From Micromonospora kangleipakensis (lineage in GTDB: Bacteria > Actinomycetota > Actinomycetes > Mycobacteriales > Micromonosporaceae): DNA of 64,000 bases. Shown in pieces: positions 42,719 through 50,502 of this stretch. Location of the stretch: positions 3,720,001 through 3,784,000 of the forward strand of contig NZ_SHLD01000001.1 of the NCBI RefSeq assembly GCF_004217615.1, given 5' to 3'. The notes beneath the pieces were generated by a model, which saw only the letters and a list, made by a program, of their open reading frames with translations, was not told the DNA's origin and made no database searches. The first letter of the stretch is position 1. The number at the start of each line of letters is the position of its first letter. Both the position numbers and the translations under genes were made by a program.

Positions 42719-43477
42719 GTGGCCGCACCCACGACTGACCGGGTGGCGGGGCCGCTGACCTGGCGGGTGGCCCGGCTGGTGGAGCGCCGGACGGAGACGC
42801 CGACCGCGCAGACCCTGGTGCTGGAGGTGCCCGGCTGGCCGGGGCACGTGGCCGGGCAGCACGTCGACGTCCGGCTCACCGCCCCGGACGGCTACCAGGC
42901 CGCCCGTTCGTACTCCCTCGCCGGCCCGCCCGACGGGGACCGGATCGCGCTGACCGTCCAGAAGGTGCCCGACGGGGAGGTCTCGCCGTACCTGATCGAC
43001 GTGTACGGCGCGGGCGACCCGGTGGAGGTGCGCGGCCCGGTCGGCGGCTGGTTCGTCTGGCGCACCGAGGAGACCGCCCCGGTGCTGCTGGTGGCCGGCG
43101 GCTCGGGCGTGGTGCCGCTGATGGCGATGATCCGGGCCCGCCGGGACGCGGGCAGCCGGGTGCCGTTCCGGCTGATCTACTCGGTGCGCACCCCCGCGGA
43201 CGTGATCTACGCCGACGAGCTGCGCCGGCGGGCCCGCGACGACCAGGGCCTGGACGTGGCGTACGTGTACACCCGGGAGGCGCCCGAGGGGTGGCGGGGC
43301 GAACCGCACCGGGTCGGCCTGGCCGACGTGAACACCCACGGCTGGCCGGCGGACCTGGAGCCGCTCTGCTACGTCTGCGGCCCGACTGGATTCGTGGAGA
43401 CGGTGGCGGACCTGCTGGTCGGGCTGGGGCACCAGACCCGGCGGGTGAAGACCGAACGGTTCGGCCCGACCGGTTGA
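42719..43477 (+). CDS. FAD/NAD(P)H oxidoreductase of the ferredoxin-reductase fold
   Basis: A 252-aa protein. FAD binding: RSYSLAGPPDGDRI (RxYS motif, about residues 63-76). NAD binding: VLLVAGGSGVVPLMAMIRAR (about 123-142), and the C-terminal CYVCGPTGFVETVADLL. No 2Fe-2S domain is fused, so it probably passes electrons to a separate partner, most simply the molybdoenzyme encoded immediately upstream. GTG start at 42719. Confidence 0.88.
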   Translation: MAAPTTDRVAGPLTWRVARLVERRTETPTAQTLVLEVPGWPGHVAGQHVDVRLTAPDGYQAARSYSLAGPPDGDRIALTVQKVPDGEVSPYLIDVYGAGDPVEVRGPVGGWFVWRTEETAPVLLVAGGSGVVPLMAMIRARRDAGSRVPFRLIYSVRTPADVIYADELRRRARDDQGLDVAYVYTREAPEGWRGEPHRVGLADVNTHGWPADLEPLCYVCGPTGFVETVADLLVGLGHQTRRVKTERFGPTG

Positions 43478-43493
43478 GCGGCGAGGAGACCTG

Positions 43494-43787
43494 ATGACCG
43501 ACATGTCCTACCTGGACGGCAACATGCTCGACGGGCCGCTGCGCGAGCTCTTCGCCGTGGACCTGAGCAGCGCCACCGGCCGCTGTGACTCGTGCGGGAC
43601 GCTCGGCCCGGTGGCCGGGCTGCACGTCTTCTCGCACGCGCCGGGCCTGGTGGGCCGCTGCCCGGCCTGCAGCGAGGTGATGCTGCGGCTGGTCCGGGCG
43701 CCCGACCGGGCCTGGCTGGACCTACGCGGCACGACCTTCCTCCAGGTGCCGATGCCGCTGGACCAGCCGCATCCCCGGCCGCTGTAG
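43494..43787 (+). CDS. DUF6510 zinc-ribbon protein
   Basis: A 97-aa protein with two CxxC pairs (GRCDSCGTLG, about residues 30-39, and GRCPACSEVMLRLV, about 53-66) forming a zinc ribbon. The remainder (YLDGNMLDGPLRELFAVDLS) is the conserved N-terminus of DUF6510. It starts 16 bp after the reductase and is a consistent third member of this operon type. Possibly an electron-transfer or assembly partner; that is inference. Confidence 0.8.
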   Translation: MTDMSYLDGNMLDGPLRELFAVDLSSATGRCDSCGTLGPVAGLHVFSHAPGLVGRCPACSEVMLRLVRAPDRAWLDLRGTTFLQVPMPLDQPHPRPL

Positions 43788-43881
43788 CTCCCGCCCTCCC
43801 CACCGACCCGCGACGGCCGGCCCTGGCCCGAGCCCGGCCTCCGTGACGTGTGTGGGCCGGCCGGCCGTCGGCGATCGACGG

Positions 43882-45615
43882 TCAGGAGGTGGGGGTGAGC
43901 TGGCCGATCGGCAGGTCGCCGCCGCGGCCGCGCTCGGCGTGGTTTCCGGTGCCGACGGTCGCCGACGGGCCGCCGACCGGAGCCGGCGTCGGTGCGGTGC
44001 CGGCGGCGTGGGCGGCCCGGGTCGGGGCGGGCACCACCGGCGCCGGCGTGGGCGCCACCCGGGCGGGGCCGGCCGGAACCGCCCGGCGGAGCCGCCGGGC
44101 CAGCCGGCTGACCAGCTGCCCGACGGTCACCGGGACCACCGAGAGGACGAGCTGCCCGCTGCGCGGGTCGACGGTGGCGGCGACGCCGTACAGGCGCAGG
44201 CCGTGCCGGAGCAGCCGGGGACGGCCGGTGGCCAGCCGCGGCGCGCGGACCGGGGCGCTGCCCCGGCCGTGCGTACCGGTCAGCTCGGCGCGGACCGGGT
44301 GCCGCTGGCCGGTCGCCGCGCTGGCGGCCAGCAGCCGGTCCACCGGGAAGTCGGTGCGGACGGTCCGGCCGGTGGGGTCGGTGGCGTCCAGCAGGGTGGT
44401 GCCGGCGAGCTGCCCGGCGACCAGCCGGACCGGACCGGCCTCCGCCGCGAACCGGGGGTACGGGCTGCGGGTGGTCACCGCGAGGGTGTGCCCGCCCTCC
44501 CAGGTCACCTCGACGGTGTCGAGCTTGGCCAGCCAGTCGGCCCGGACGTCGGTGACGTCGGCCCAGCCGCCGGTCCGGGCGCCCGGGTAGCCGGCGTGCC
44601 ACCGGCCGTCCTCGACCACCGTCGGCGGGACGCCGCGCTCGGCGTCCTGGTCGATGACGGCGAGCAGGTCGTCCACCCCGCCCGCGGTCACCGCGCCGAG
44701 CCGCAGCCGGGCCTCGATGTCGAGCCGGTCCCGCAGGTCGTCGGTGACGTACCGGTCGACCAGCCGGCGGACCACCGCGTGCACCTGTTCCTGGTCGGCC
44801 CGGTCCAGCCGGCGGAAGTCGTCGCCGACGAGGTTGGCCAGCTCAAGCCCGACGTGCCGGCGCAGCACCGCGTCGCGCCGGGGCCCGGCCGGGATCAGCG
44901 CGGCGACGAACGCGAAGAGCCGCTCGACGCTGACCAGGCGGGCCGCCACCCGGCTGTGGTAGGTGATGTTGCGGGCGTTCAGCCGGCGTACCGCGTGGTA
45001 GTAGTCGTAGTCGGCGAGCACCGAGATCCGCCGGGCCCGGTAGCAGGCCTCGAGGGTGAACGGCTGGTCGCTGAGGACCGGCATGTCCTCCGGGAAGCGC
45101 AGCCCGTGCCGCTCGACCAGCTCCCGCCGGAACAGCTTCGTGTTCGCCAGGGACCAGGGCAGCGCCGAGTCGAACAGATCCACGTCGACCGCGTTCCCGG
45201 CGTTGAAGACGTCGGAGAAGACGTGCCGGCCGTTGACCCCGACCACCTTGCCCAGCACGACGTCCGAGCCGTGCCGGTCGGCTGCGGCGACCAGGCGTTC
45301 CAACGCCTCCGGGCCGAGGTGGTCGTCGGAGCCGAGGAAGAACACGTACCGGCCGGTGGCCAGCTCCAGGCCCCGGTTGCAGGGGGCGGCCGGGCCGCCG
45401 GAGTTGGCCTGGTGCACCACCTTGACCGTGCCGGGGTGCCGGGCGGCGAGCCGGTCCAGCAGCCGCCCGCCCCCGTCGGTGGAGCCGTCGTCCACCGCCA
45501 CGATCTCCATCCGCTCGTGGCCGATGGTCTGGTCGAGCAGCGAGGAGAGGCAGGTCCGCAGGTACGGCATGGTGTTGTAGACGGGGACGACGACGCTGAC
45601 GTCGGGCGCGGTCAT
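43882..45615 (-). CDS. Family 2 glycosyltransferase with C-terminal extension
   Basis: A 577-aa protein. The GT-A domain spans about residues 1-230: VSVVVPVYNTMPYLRTCLSS, EIVAVDDGSTDGGGRLLDRL, GRYVFFLGSDDHLGPEALER (the DXD-equivalent SDD), and a QPFTLEAC region. A long C-terminal part has helical and beta-rich segments and a Pro/Ala-rich tail. Similar enzymes add sugars or polyols to cell-wall glycopolymers. The ATG overlaps the stop of the upstream glycosyltransferase (ATGA), so the two are translationally coupled. Confidence 0.88.
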   Translation of the reverse strand: MTAPDVSVVVPVYNTMPYLRTCLSSLLDQTIGHERMEIVAVDDGSTDGGGRLLDRLAARHPGTVKVVHQANSGGPAAPCNRGLELATGRYVFFLGSDDHLGPEALERLVAAADRHGSDVVLGKVVGVNGRHVFSDVFNAGNAVDVDLFDSALPWSLANTKLFRRELVERHGLRFPEDMPVLSDQPFTLEACYRARRISVLADYDYYHAVRRLNARNITYHSRVAARLVSVERLFAFVAALIPAGPRRDAVLRRHVGLELANLVGDDFRRLDRADQEQVHAVVRRLVDRYVTDDLRDRLDIEARLRLGAVTAGGVDDLLAVIDQDAERGVPPTVVEDGRWHAGYPGARTGGWADVTDVRADWLAKLDTVEVTWEGGHTLAVTTRSPYPRFAAEAGPVRLVAGQLAGTTLLDATDPTGRTVRTDFPVDRLLAASAATGQRHPVRAELTGTHGRGSAPVRAPRLATGRPRLLRHGLRLYGVAATVDPRSGQLVLSVVPVTVGQLVSRLARRLRRAVPAGPARVAPTPAPVVPAPTRAAHAAGTAPTPAPVGGPSATVGTGNHAERGRGGDLPIGQLTPTS

Positions 45616-47240
45616 CGGATCGCTCCTTGGGCGGTTGGCGGATCGGTCAGCGGCACGCCGGGCGTCGCGGGGTCGGGCGCCGCGGGCGGTCCGGCGTCGG
45701 CCAGCAGCCGCTGGTAGACCCCGTCCAGCACCTCGGCCTGCGCCCGCCAGGTCCAGCTCTCCAGCAGCCCCGGCCGGTCGTACACGGCGCGGTGACGGGC
45801 CGGGTCGGCGAGCACGGCACCCACCGCGCGGACGAAGTCGTCGACGTCGGCGGCCCGGAAGACCTCGCCCTGACCGGTCTCCCGCACGGTGGCGGCCATG
45901 GTCCGCACGTCGCTGACCACGAGCGGCAGCCGGGCGTGCGAGTACTCGAAGAACTTGGTGATCAGCGCGATCTCGTGGTTGGGCCAGCGGTGGATCGGGA
46001 TCACCCCGACGTCGGCGCAGGAGAGGAAGGGCACCACCTGCCAGTGCGGCACGTACGGCAGGACGTGCAGCCGGTCGGCCACCCCGGCCCGGGCGGCCCG
46101 GGCAGCGAGCTGCTCGACGTGCCGCAGCGCGGGGTTGACCACCAGCGCGACGTGCACGCCGGGCAGCCGGGGCAGGGCGTCGACGAGGGTGTCCAGGCCG
46201 CGTTGCGGTGCGGCCGCGCCGCTGTAGACCAGCAGCGGCACGTCGGCGTCGAGGCCGCACTCGGCACGGATGTCCGGCGGCGGCGCGTCGTCGGTCGGGC
46301 CGTGCTCCGCCGCCGGGGCGTTGAGCAGCACGGCGGGCGGCGCGGGCAGCCGGTGCTCCCGGCGCAGCAGCTCGGCGAGGTCCGCCGAGACGGTGAGCAC
46401 CGCGTCGGCGTGCGGGGCGTACTCCCGCTCGTGCGCCCGGTGCGCCGGCAGCCAACGGGCGTGGTCGCGCCACGGCTTGATGCCGGGCAGGAACTCGTGC
46501 GCGTCCCAGACCAGCGCGACCCGCCGGCCCTGCCCGGCGGCGCGGATCTTGGCGCGGGCGCCGACCCCGAGCATCCGGAAGTCGTGGGCGTGGATCAGGT
46601 CCGGGCGGAGCCGGTCGACCTCCGGGCCGTAGGCCAGCTCGTAGTCCCAGAGCCCGGGCTCCAGCCGCCGCCAGGCGCGGTCGCCCTGCACGACCTGCCA
46701 GAACAGGGTGTACGCCCGGTCCCACGGGTTGCGGAACTTCCGCCCGCTGCGGACCCGGTTCATCATCTTCGTGCGCAGCCACACCCAGCGGCCGACCAGC
46801 CGGGCCGCCGTGGCGCGTCGGCGCAGTCCCCGGCGGGCCCGGCGCAGCCGGTCGGGGCCCAGCTCGCCGGCGCGGGCCCGCTGCTCGAGCAGCGCGGCGC
46901 GGACGGTCAGGTCGGCCTGCCAGGCGCGCACCCACTGCGCCCGGTGCTCGGCGATGCCGCCAAGCCGGTACGCCAGCGGCCAGCGCAGCCAGGAGCGGCG
47001 GAACTCGTGCCGGCGCCGGTCCAGTGGGTTCGGCATCGGCAGCAGCCGGACCTCGGCGGCGCCGAGCTGCCAGCTGTGCTCCACCGCGTCCGGCGACCGC
47101 CCCAGCAGCGTGACGTCCCAGCCCGCCTCGGCGGCCGAGCGGGCGATCTTCTGCACCCGGGAGTCGCCCTCGACCTTGTTGTCGACGAGCATGACGATCC
47201 GGCCGCGGCGCGGCCCGGCCGTCGTGTCGTCCTGTCCCAC
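45612..47240 (-). CDS. GT-B (family 4-like) glycosyltransferase
   Basis: A 542-aa protein with an N-terminal GT-B half (RIVMLVDNKVEGDSRVQKIA, LIHAHDFRMLGVGARAKIRA) and a C-terminal donor-binding half (VPLLVYSGAAAPQRGLDTLV, VGVIPIHRWPNHEIALITKF, SHARLPLVVSDVRTMAATVR). A central helical insert (about residues 95-200) is unusually Arg-rich. GTG at 47240 with GGAGG upstream. Probably acts with the coupled GT2 in assembling a surface glycan. Confidence 0.88.
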   Translation of the reverse strand: MGQDDTTAGPRRGRIVMLVDNKVEGDSRVQKIARSAAEAGWDVTLLGRSPDAVEHSWQLGAAEVRLLPMPNPLDRRRHEFRRSWLRWPLAYRLGGIAEHRAQWVRAWQADLTVRAALLEQRARAGELGPDRLRRARRGLRRRATAARLVGRWVWLRTKMMNRVRSGRKFRNPWDRAYTLFWQVVQGDRAWRRLEPGLWDYELAYGPEVDRLRPDLIHAHDFRMLGVGARAKIRAAGQGRRVALVWDAHEFLPGIKPWRDHARWLPAHRAHEREYAPHADAVLTVSADLAELLRREHRLPAPPAVLLNAPAAEHGPTDDAPPPDIRAECGLDADVPLLVYSGAAAPQRGLDTLVDALPRLPGVHVALVVNPALRHVEQLAARAARAGVADRLHVLPYVPHWQVVPFLSCADVGVIPIHRWPNHEIALITKFFEYSHARLPLVVSDVRTMAATVRETGQGEVFRAADVDDFVRAVGAVLADPARHRAVYDRPGLLESWTWRAQAEVLDGVYQRLLADAGPPAAPDPATPGVPLTDPPTAQGAIR

Positions 47241-47421
47241 TGCTGGTCCTCCGCTGGTCGGCCGGCGTCTCCGGCGCGACCCCACGCTGGTGGAGCCAGT
47301 CGTCGCAGCGGCAACGTGGACGTGACGTCCAGGCGACCGGCGGGCGGCGGTTGAGTTGTGACCCAGGGCACAGGGACCGCCGGTGGGGAGGTCGGACCGG
47401 CCTCCCCGCCGGCGGCGCCGG

Positions 47422-48651
47422 TCAGCCGTCGGCGGCGGCGAGCCGTCGCCAGACCAGCGCGGTGAGCAGCGCCATCGCCGCGCCCGCCAGCCAGAACGGC
47501 GCGACGACGCTCCCCGTCGCCTGGGCGATCAGGCCGCCGGTCGCCGTGCCGACGGCCGCCCCGCCCAGGTCGGCCAGGGCGTACGCGCCGTTCACCCGGC
47601 CGCGCAGCCGGTCCGGCACGAGTCGCTGGCGCAGCGACACCACCAGCACGCCCCAGACCATGGTGTGCACGCCCCAGACGGCCAGGGCCGCCCCGGCCAC
47701 CCAGGGTTGCCGGGTCGTGGCGAGCACGACCTGGAGCCCGACCTCGACGAGCAGCCCGACCCGCAGCAGCGCCGGGGTGCCGAACCGGGCCCGCAGCCGG
47801 GGCGCCAGCGCGGTGCCGGCCAGCCCGCCGAGCGCGGCGGCGGTCAGCAGCACCCCGTACCCGATCTCGGTGAGGCCGAGCCGCTGCCGGGCGTAGAGCA
47901 CGAACGCCGCGAACGCCGCGCAGAACGCCACGTTCATCACCGCGATGCAGCCCACGAGGGTGCGGAGTACCGGCACACCCCAGAGCGCGCATACCCCGGC
48001 GGCGATGTCGGCCCGCAGCGACCTGGGCCGCTCGCTGGCCGTCGGCTCCGGCGTCGCCGGGGGTACCGGACGCCAGCGCAGCAGCGCCAGCAGCAGCGCG
48101 GCCAGCCCGAAGGTGGCCGCGTCGAAGGCGAACGGCGCCGCCGCGGCGAGCACGAAGAGGTACGCCCCGAGCGGCTTGGCCGCGAACTGGTTGCCGACCA
48201 CGAAGGTGGCGAAGAGCCGGCTGTTGGCCTGCTCCAGCCGCTCCGGCGGGACCACCGAGGGCAGCAGCGCCCCGGCGGCCGTGTCGGCCAGGGTCTCCCC
48301 GACCCCGGTGAGGAAGAACGCTAGGCAGATCAGCGGCACGGTGGCCCACCCGGCGAGTACCGCGACGGCGAGCGCGGCCAGCACCAGGCCCCGGCCGACG
48401 TTGACGCCGACGATCAGCCGGCGTCGGTCGAGCCGGTCGACGAGAGCCCCGCTGACCAGGGCGAAGAGCAGCCACGGCAACTGCTGGGCGAGGACCGCCG
48501 CGGCGACGGCGGCCGGGTCCCGGGTGAGCGAGGCGACCAGCAGCGGTCCGGCGACCATGGTGACGCCGTCGCCGAGGTTGGTGACGGCGCTGGCGGTCCA
48601 GAGGCGGCGGAAGTCGGGGCCGAGCCGGCCGGTGGGGACGGTGGCGGTCAT
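47422..48651 (-). CDS. MFS transporter (efflux type)
   Basis: A 409-aa protein with 12 predicted helices. Motif A-like VSGALVDRLDRRRLIVGVNV between TM2 and TM3, and an N-terminal FRRLWTASAVTNLGDGVTMV, typical of the MFS_3/enterobactin-exporter-like group. Likely exports a drug or metabolite. ATG at 48651. A strong hairpin (48676-48703) and a possible 21-codon leader peptide (48909-48974) lie in its 5' region. Confidence 0.88.
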   Translation of the reverse strand: MTATVPTGRLGPDFRRLWTASAVTNLGDGVTMVAGPLLVASLTRDPAAVAAAVLAQQLPWLLFALVSGALVDRLDRRRLIVGVNVGRGLVLAALAVAVLAGWATVPLICLAFFLTGVGETLADTAAGALLPSVVPPERLEQANSRLFATFVVGNQFAAKPLGAYLFVLAAAAPFAFDAATFGLAALLLALLRWRPVPPATPEPTASERPRSLRADIAAGVCALWGVPVLRTLVGCIAVMNVAFCAAFAAFVLYARQRLGLTEIGYGVLLTAAALGGLAGTALAPRLRARFGTPALLRVGLLVEVGLQVVLATTRQPWVAGAALAVWGVHTMVWGVLVVSLRQRLVPDRLRGRVNGAYALADLGGAAVGTATGGLIAQATGSVVAPFWLAGAAMALLTALVWRRLAAADG

Positions 48652-48675
48652 GCCGACCACCGGGCAGGGGTGTGA

Positions 48676-48703
48676 CGTCCGGGCGCGACGAGGCGCCCGG
48701 ACG
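48676..48703 (-). terminator. GC-rich hairpin before the MFS gene
   Basis: CGTCCGGGCGC (48676-48686) and GCGCCCGGACG (48693-48703) form a perfect 11-bp stem with a 6-nt loop, ending 24 bp before the MFS ATG. Could act as an attenuator or mask the ribosome site. Confidence 0.55.
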
Positions 48704-48908
48704 GGTTGTCCGGAAACACGAGGAACTCCCTCGGAAGCGATGTGGGTTGGCGTGGTCACGCCATGACGGAGGACCCGCGCGGGGGCGGGTCACCTGATCG
48801 CTTCGCGGCGAGGAGTGGTGTCGAGGGGACGAGCCCGCTCCCGGCGGCGGGGCCGGCGGTGGGCGGGATCGGTGGGCCGGGCGGCGCCGGGGCGCCGGAC
48901 GGCTCGGG

Positions 48909-48974
48909 TCAGGACACCGCGGTCCCCAGCGGCGAAGCGGGAGCCAGCACCGTGCCGAGAAGAGCCATACCCAT
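48909..48974 (-). CDS. Possible 21-aa leader peptide
   Basis: The short frame MGMALLGTVLAPASPLGTAV plus Ser is preceded by an ideal AGGAGG site 6 nt before the ATG at 48974. Nothing else in the 423-bp gap has comparable initiation signals. It lies on the MFS strand, 257 bp upstream of the MFS start. It could be a leader peptide or a small membrane-active peptide. The hydrophobic composition does not decide between these. Confidence 0.4.
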   Translation of the reverse strand: MGMALLGTVLAPASPLGTAVS

Positions 48975-49074
48975 GATCGACCTCCTGCCGTCGAGGCGTC
49001 ACGCTAGTGGGCGGCGGCCCGGTCCGCGACCCCGGTTAAACGTCGGCCGGGCCGGTGAGCGAGAGTGTGGCCAC

Positions 49075-49602
49075 GTGAGATACCTGCGCACCGACGGGCG
49101 GGTCGGGATCCGCCGCCCGCGCCCCGCCGACGAGGGCGAGTTCATCGCCGCCGTCCGGCGCAGCCGGGACCTGCACCACCCGTGGCTCGCCGCCGCGGAC
49201 GACCCGGAGAAGTACGCCGCGTACCTGCGCAAGGTGCGGGGACGGGACAGCTCGGGCTACCTGTTCTGCGACCAGGCCACCGGGGAGATCGCCGGGTACG
49301 CGACCATCAGCGGCATCGTGATGGGCGCCCTGCGCGGCGGCTATCTCGGGTACGCCGCCTTCCTGCCGTACGCCGGGACGGGGCACGCCTCCGCCGGCAT
49401 CGGTCTGGTGCTCGACCACGCCTTCACCGGGCTCCGGCTGCACCGGCTGGAGGCGAACATCCAGCCCGGCAACGAGCCGTCCAAGCGCCTGGCCCGCCGG
49501 CTGGGCTTCCGGCTGGAGGGCTTCTCCCCGGACTACCTCTTCATCGACGGGGCGTGGCGGGACCACGAGCGCTGGGCGATCACCGCGCCGGAACCCGGCT
49601 GA
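49075..49602 (+). CDS. GNAT acetyltransferase (RimJ/RimL-like)
   Basis: A 175-aa protein. N-terminus VGIRRPRPADEGEFIAAVRR; the acetyl-CoA site region is GYLGYAAFLPYAGTGHASAG, followed by GLRLHRLEANIQPGNEPSKR and LARRLGFRLEGFSPDYLFID, the RimJ/RimL pattern for N-terminal acetylation of proteins such as ribosomal proteins. GTG 49075 is set by family start; the frame is open further upstream but low in complexity. Next to the S4-paralogue operon, which is convergent. Confidence 0.88.
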   Translation: MRYLRTDGRVGIRRPRPADEGEFIAAVRRSRDLHHPWLAAADDPEKYAAYLRKVRGRDSSGYLFCDQATGEIAGYATISGIVMGALRGGYLGYAAFLPYAGTGHASAGIGLVLDHAFTGLRLHRLEANIQPGNEPSKRLARRLGFRLEGFSPDYLFIDGAWRDHERWAITAPEPG

Positions 49603-49648
49603 CAGCGCGGTGGCGGCCGCCGTACGGCGACCGCCACCGGATGTCGGC

Positions 49649-49810
49649 TCAGCGTCCGGGGCCGCGTGCCTGCGGACGCTGCCCGGTCAGGCGCTCCAGC
49701 CGCGCCTGTTTGTGCTCGACGCGCCGCCGCTGCCGGGGCGTCAGCTCCGGGCGGCCACTCTGCCGCAGGTATGTCGGCACCCGCCGGTCGTTCGGGATCG
49801 GCAGCTTCAT
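49649..49810 (-). CDS. Small basic protein coupled to the S4 paralogue
   Basis: A 53-aa protein (MKLPIPNDRRVPTYLRQSGR, then PELTPRQRRRVEHKQARLER and LTGQRPQARGPGR). Strongly basic, suggesting RNA binding. Its ATG overlaps the stop of the S4-like gene (ATGA), so the two are translationally coupled. I cannot assign a family. Confidence 0.65.
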   Translation of the reverse strand: MKLPIPNDRRVPTYLRQSGRPELTPRQRRRVEHKQARLERLTGQRPQARGPGR

Positions 49811-50418
49811 GATCCGGTCCTCCGTTCCTCATGGACGGCGAGGGGAAGGTCCCGCAGCACCGGCACCTCCTGCCGCTGCGGCTCCCGGGTCAGCGTCGCG
49901 GTGAACCGCTCCGGCCGCACCTCCAGGTACGGCGGGGCGTCGCCCTCGGCGTACCCGGCGACCGCGACCGCGACCGGGGCCCGGCACCGCCGCTCCGGCC
50001 GCACCCGGATGGTCTGCCCGGGGCGGACCAGGTACGAGGAGCGGTTCACCTTGCCGCCGTCGACGGTGAACGTGTTGTGCGCGACCAGGCCCCGGGCCTC
50101 GTCGATGGAGCGCGCGAAGCCCGCTCGGTGCACCAGCGCGTCCATCCGCTGCTCGAGCTGCCCGACCAGGTTCTCCGCCGCGTCGCCGGGCTGCCGGCCG
50201 GCCGCCGTCAGGGCGCGGGCCAGCTGCCGTTCCCGCAGCTCGTAGCCGGCGCGTACCCGATGCCGCTCGGCGTCGTCCAACCGGTAACCCCGCGGGGCGC
50301 GCCGTGGCCCGCCGCGCACGCCGACCGGATGCCGCTGTCGCCGCAGCCGGTAGCCGTGCGCCGGATGCAGTGGGACGACATCCTCCGGTGAGGGACGTAC
50401 CGTGGTCCGGACCGCCAT
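49807..50418 (-). CDS. Ribosomal protein S4 paralogue (S4 domain)
   Basis: A 203-aa protein. The S4 RNA-binding domain is clear (about residues 90-150: QRMDALVHRAGFARSIDEAR, then DGGKVNRSSYLVRPGQTIRV), followed by the typical end APPYLEVRPERFTATLTREP and EVPVLRDL. The N-terminal part lacks the zinc-binding cysteines of many S4 proteins and is Arg-rich. Many actinobacteria carry a main S4 in the ribosomal operon; this gene is outside such an operon. It may be an alternative S4, perhaps for zinc limitation or stress. ATG at 50418. Confidence 0.75.
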   Translation of the reverse strand: MAVRTTVRPSPEDVVPLHPAHGYRLRRQRHPVGVRGGPRRAPRGYRLDDAERHRVRAGYELRERQLARALTAAGRQPGDAAENLVGQLEQRMDALVHRAGFARSIDEARGLVAHNTFTVDGGKVNRSSYLVRPGQTIRVRPERRCRAPVAVAVAGYAEGDAPPYLEVRPERFTATLTREPQRQEVPVLRDLPLAVHEERRTGS

Positions 50419-50502
50419 GTCATTTCCTCCCTTTCTCGCGGTCCCACCACCCTCCGCCGCCGTCGGGTGAGGCGACCCCACCCGGTGCGGGTGAGCCGGC
50501 GG

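Noticed and set aside
43882..46935. Open minus frame of 1017 codons covering the GT2 gene and beyond
   Set aside because: The part above 45615 is antisense-like, Arg/Pro-rich and overlaps the well-supported GT-B gene in another frame; only the GT2 part from 45615 is real.
43882..48651. Secondary-metabolite gene cluster
   Set aside because: Two glycosyltransferases and an MFS pump are present, but no PKS, NRPS, terpene, RiPP or other core biosynthetic gene is nearby.
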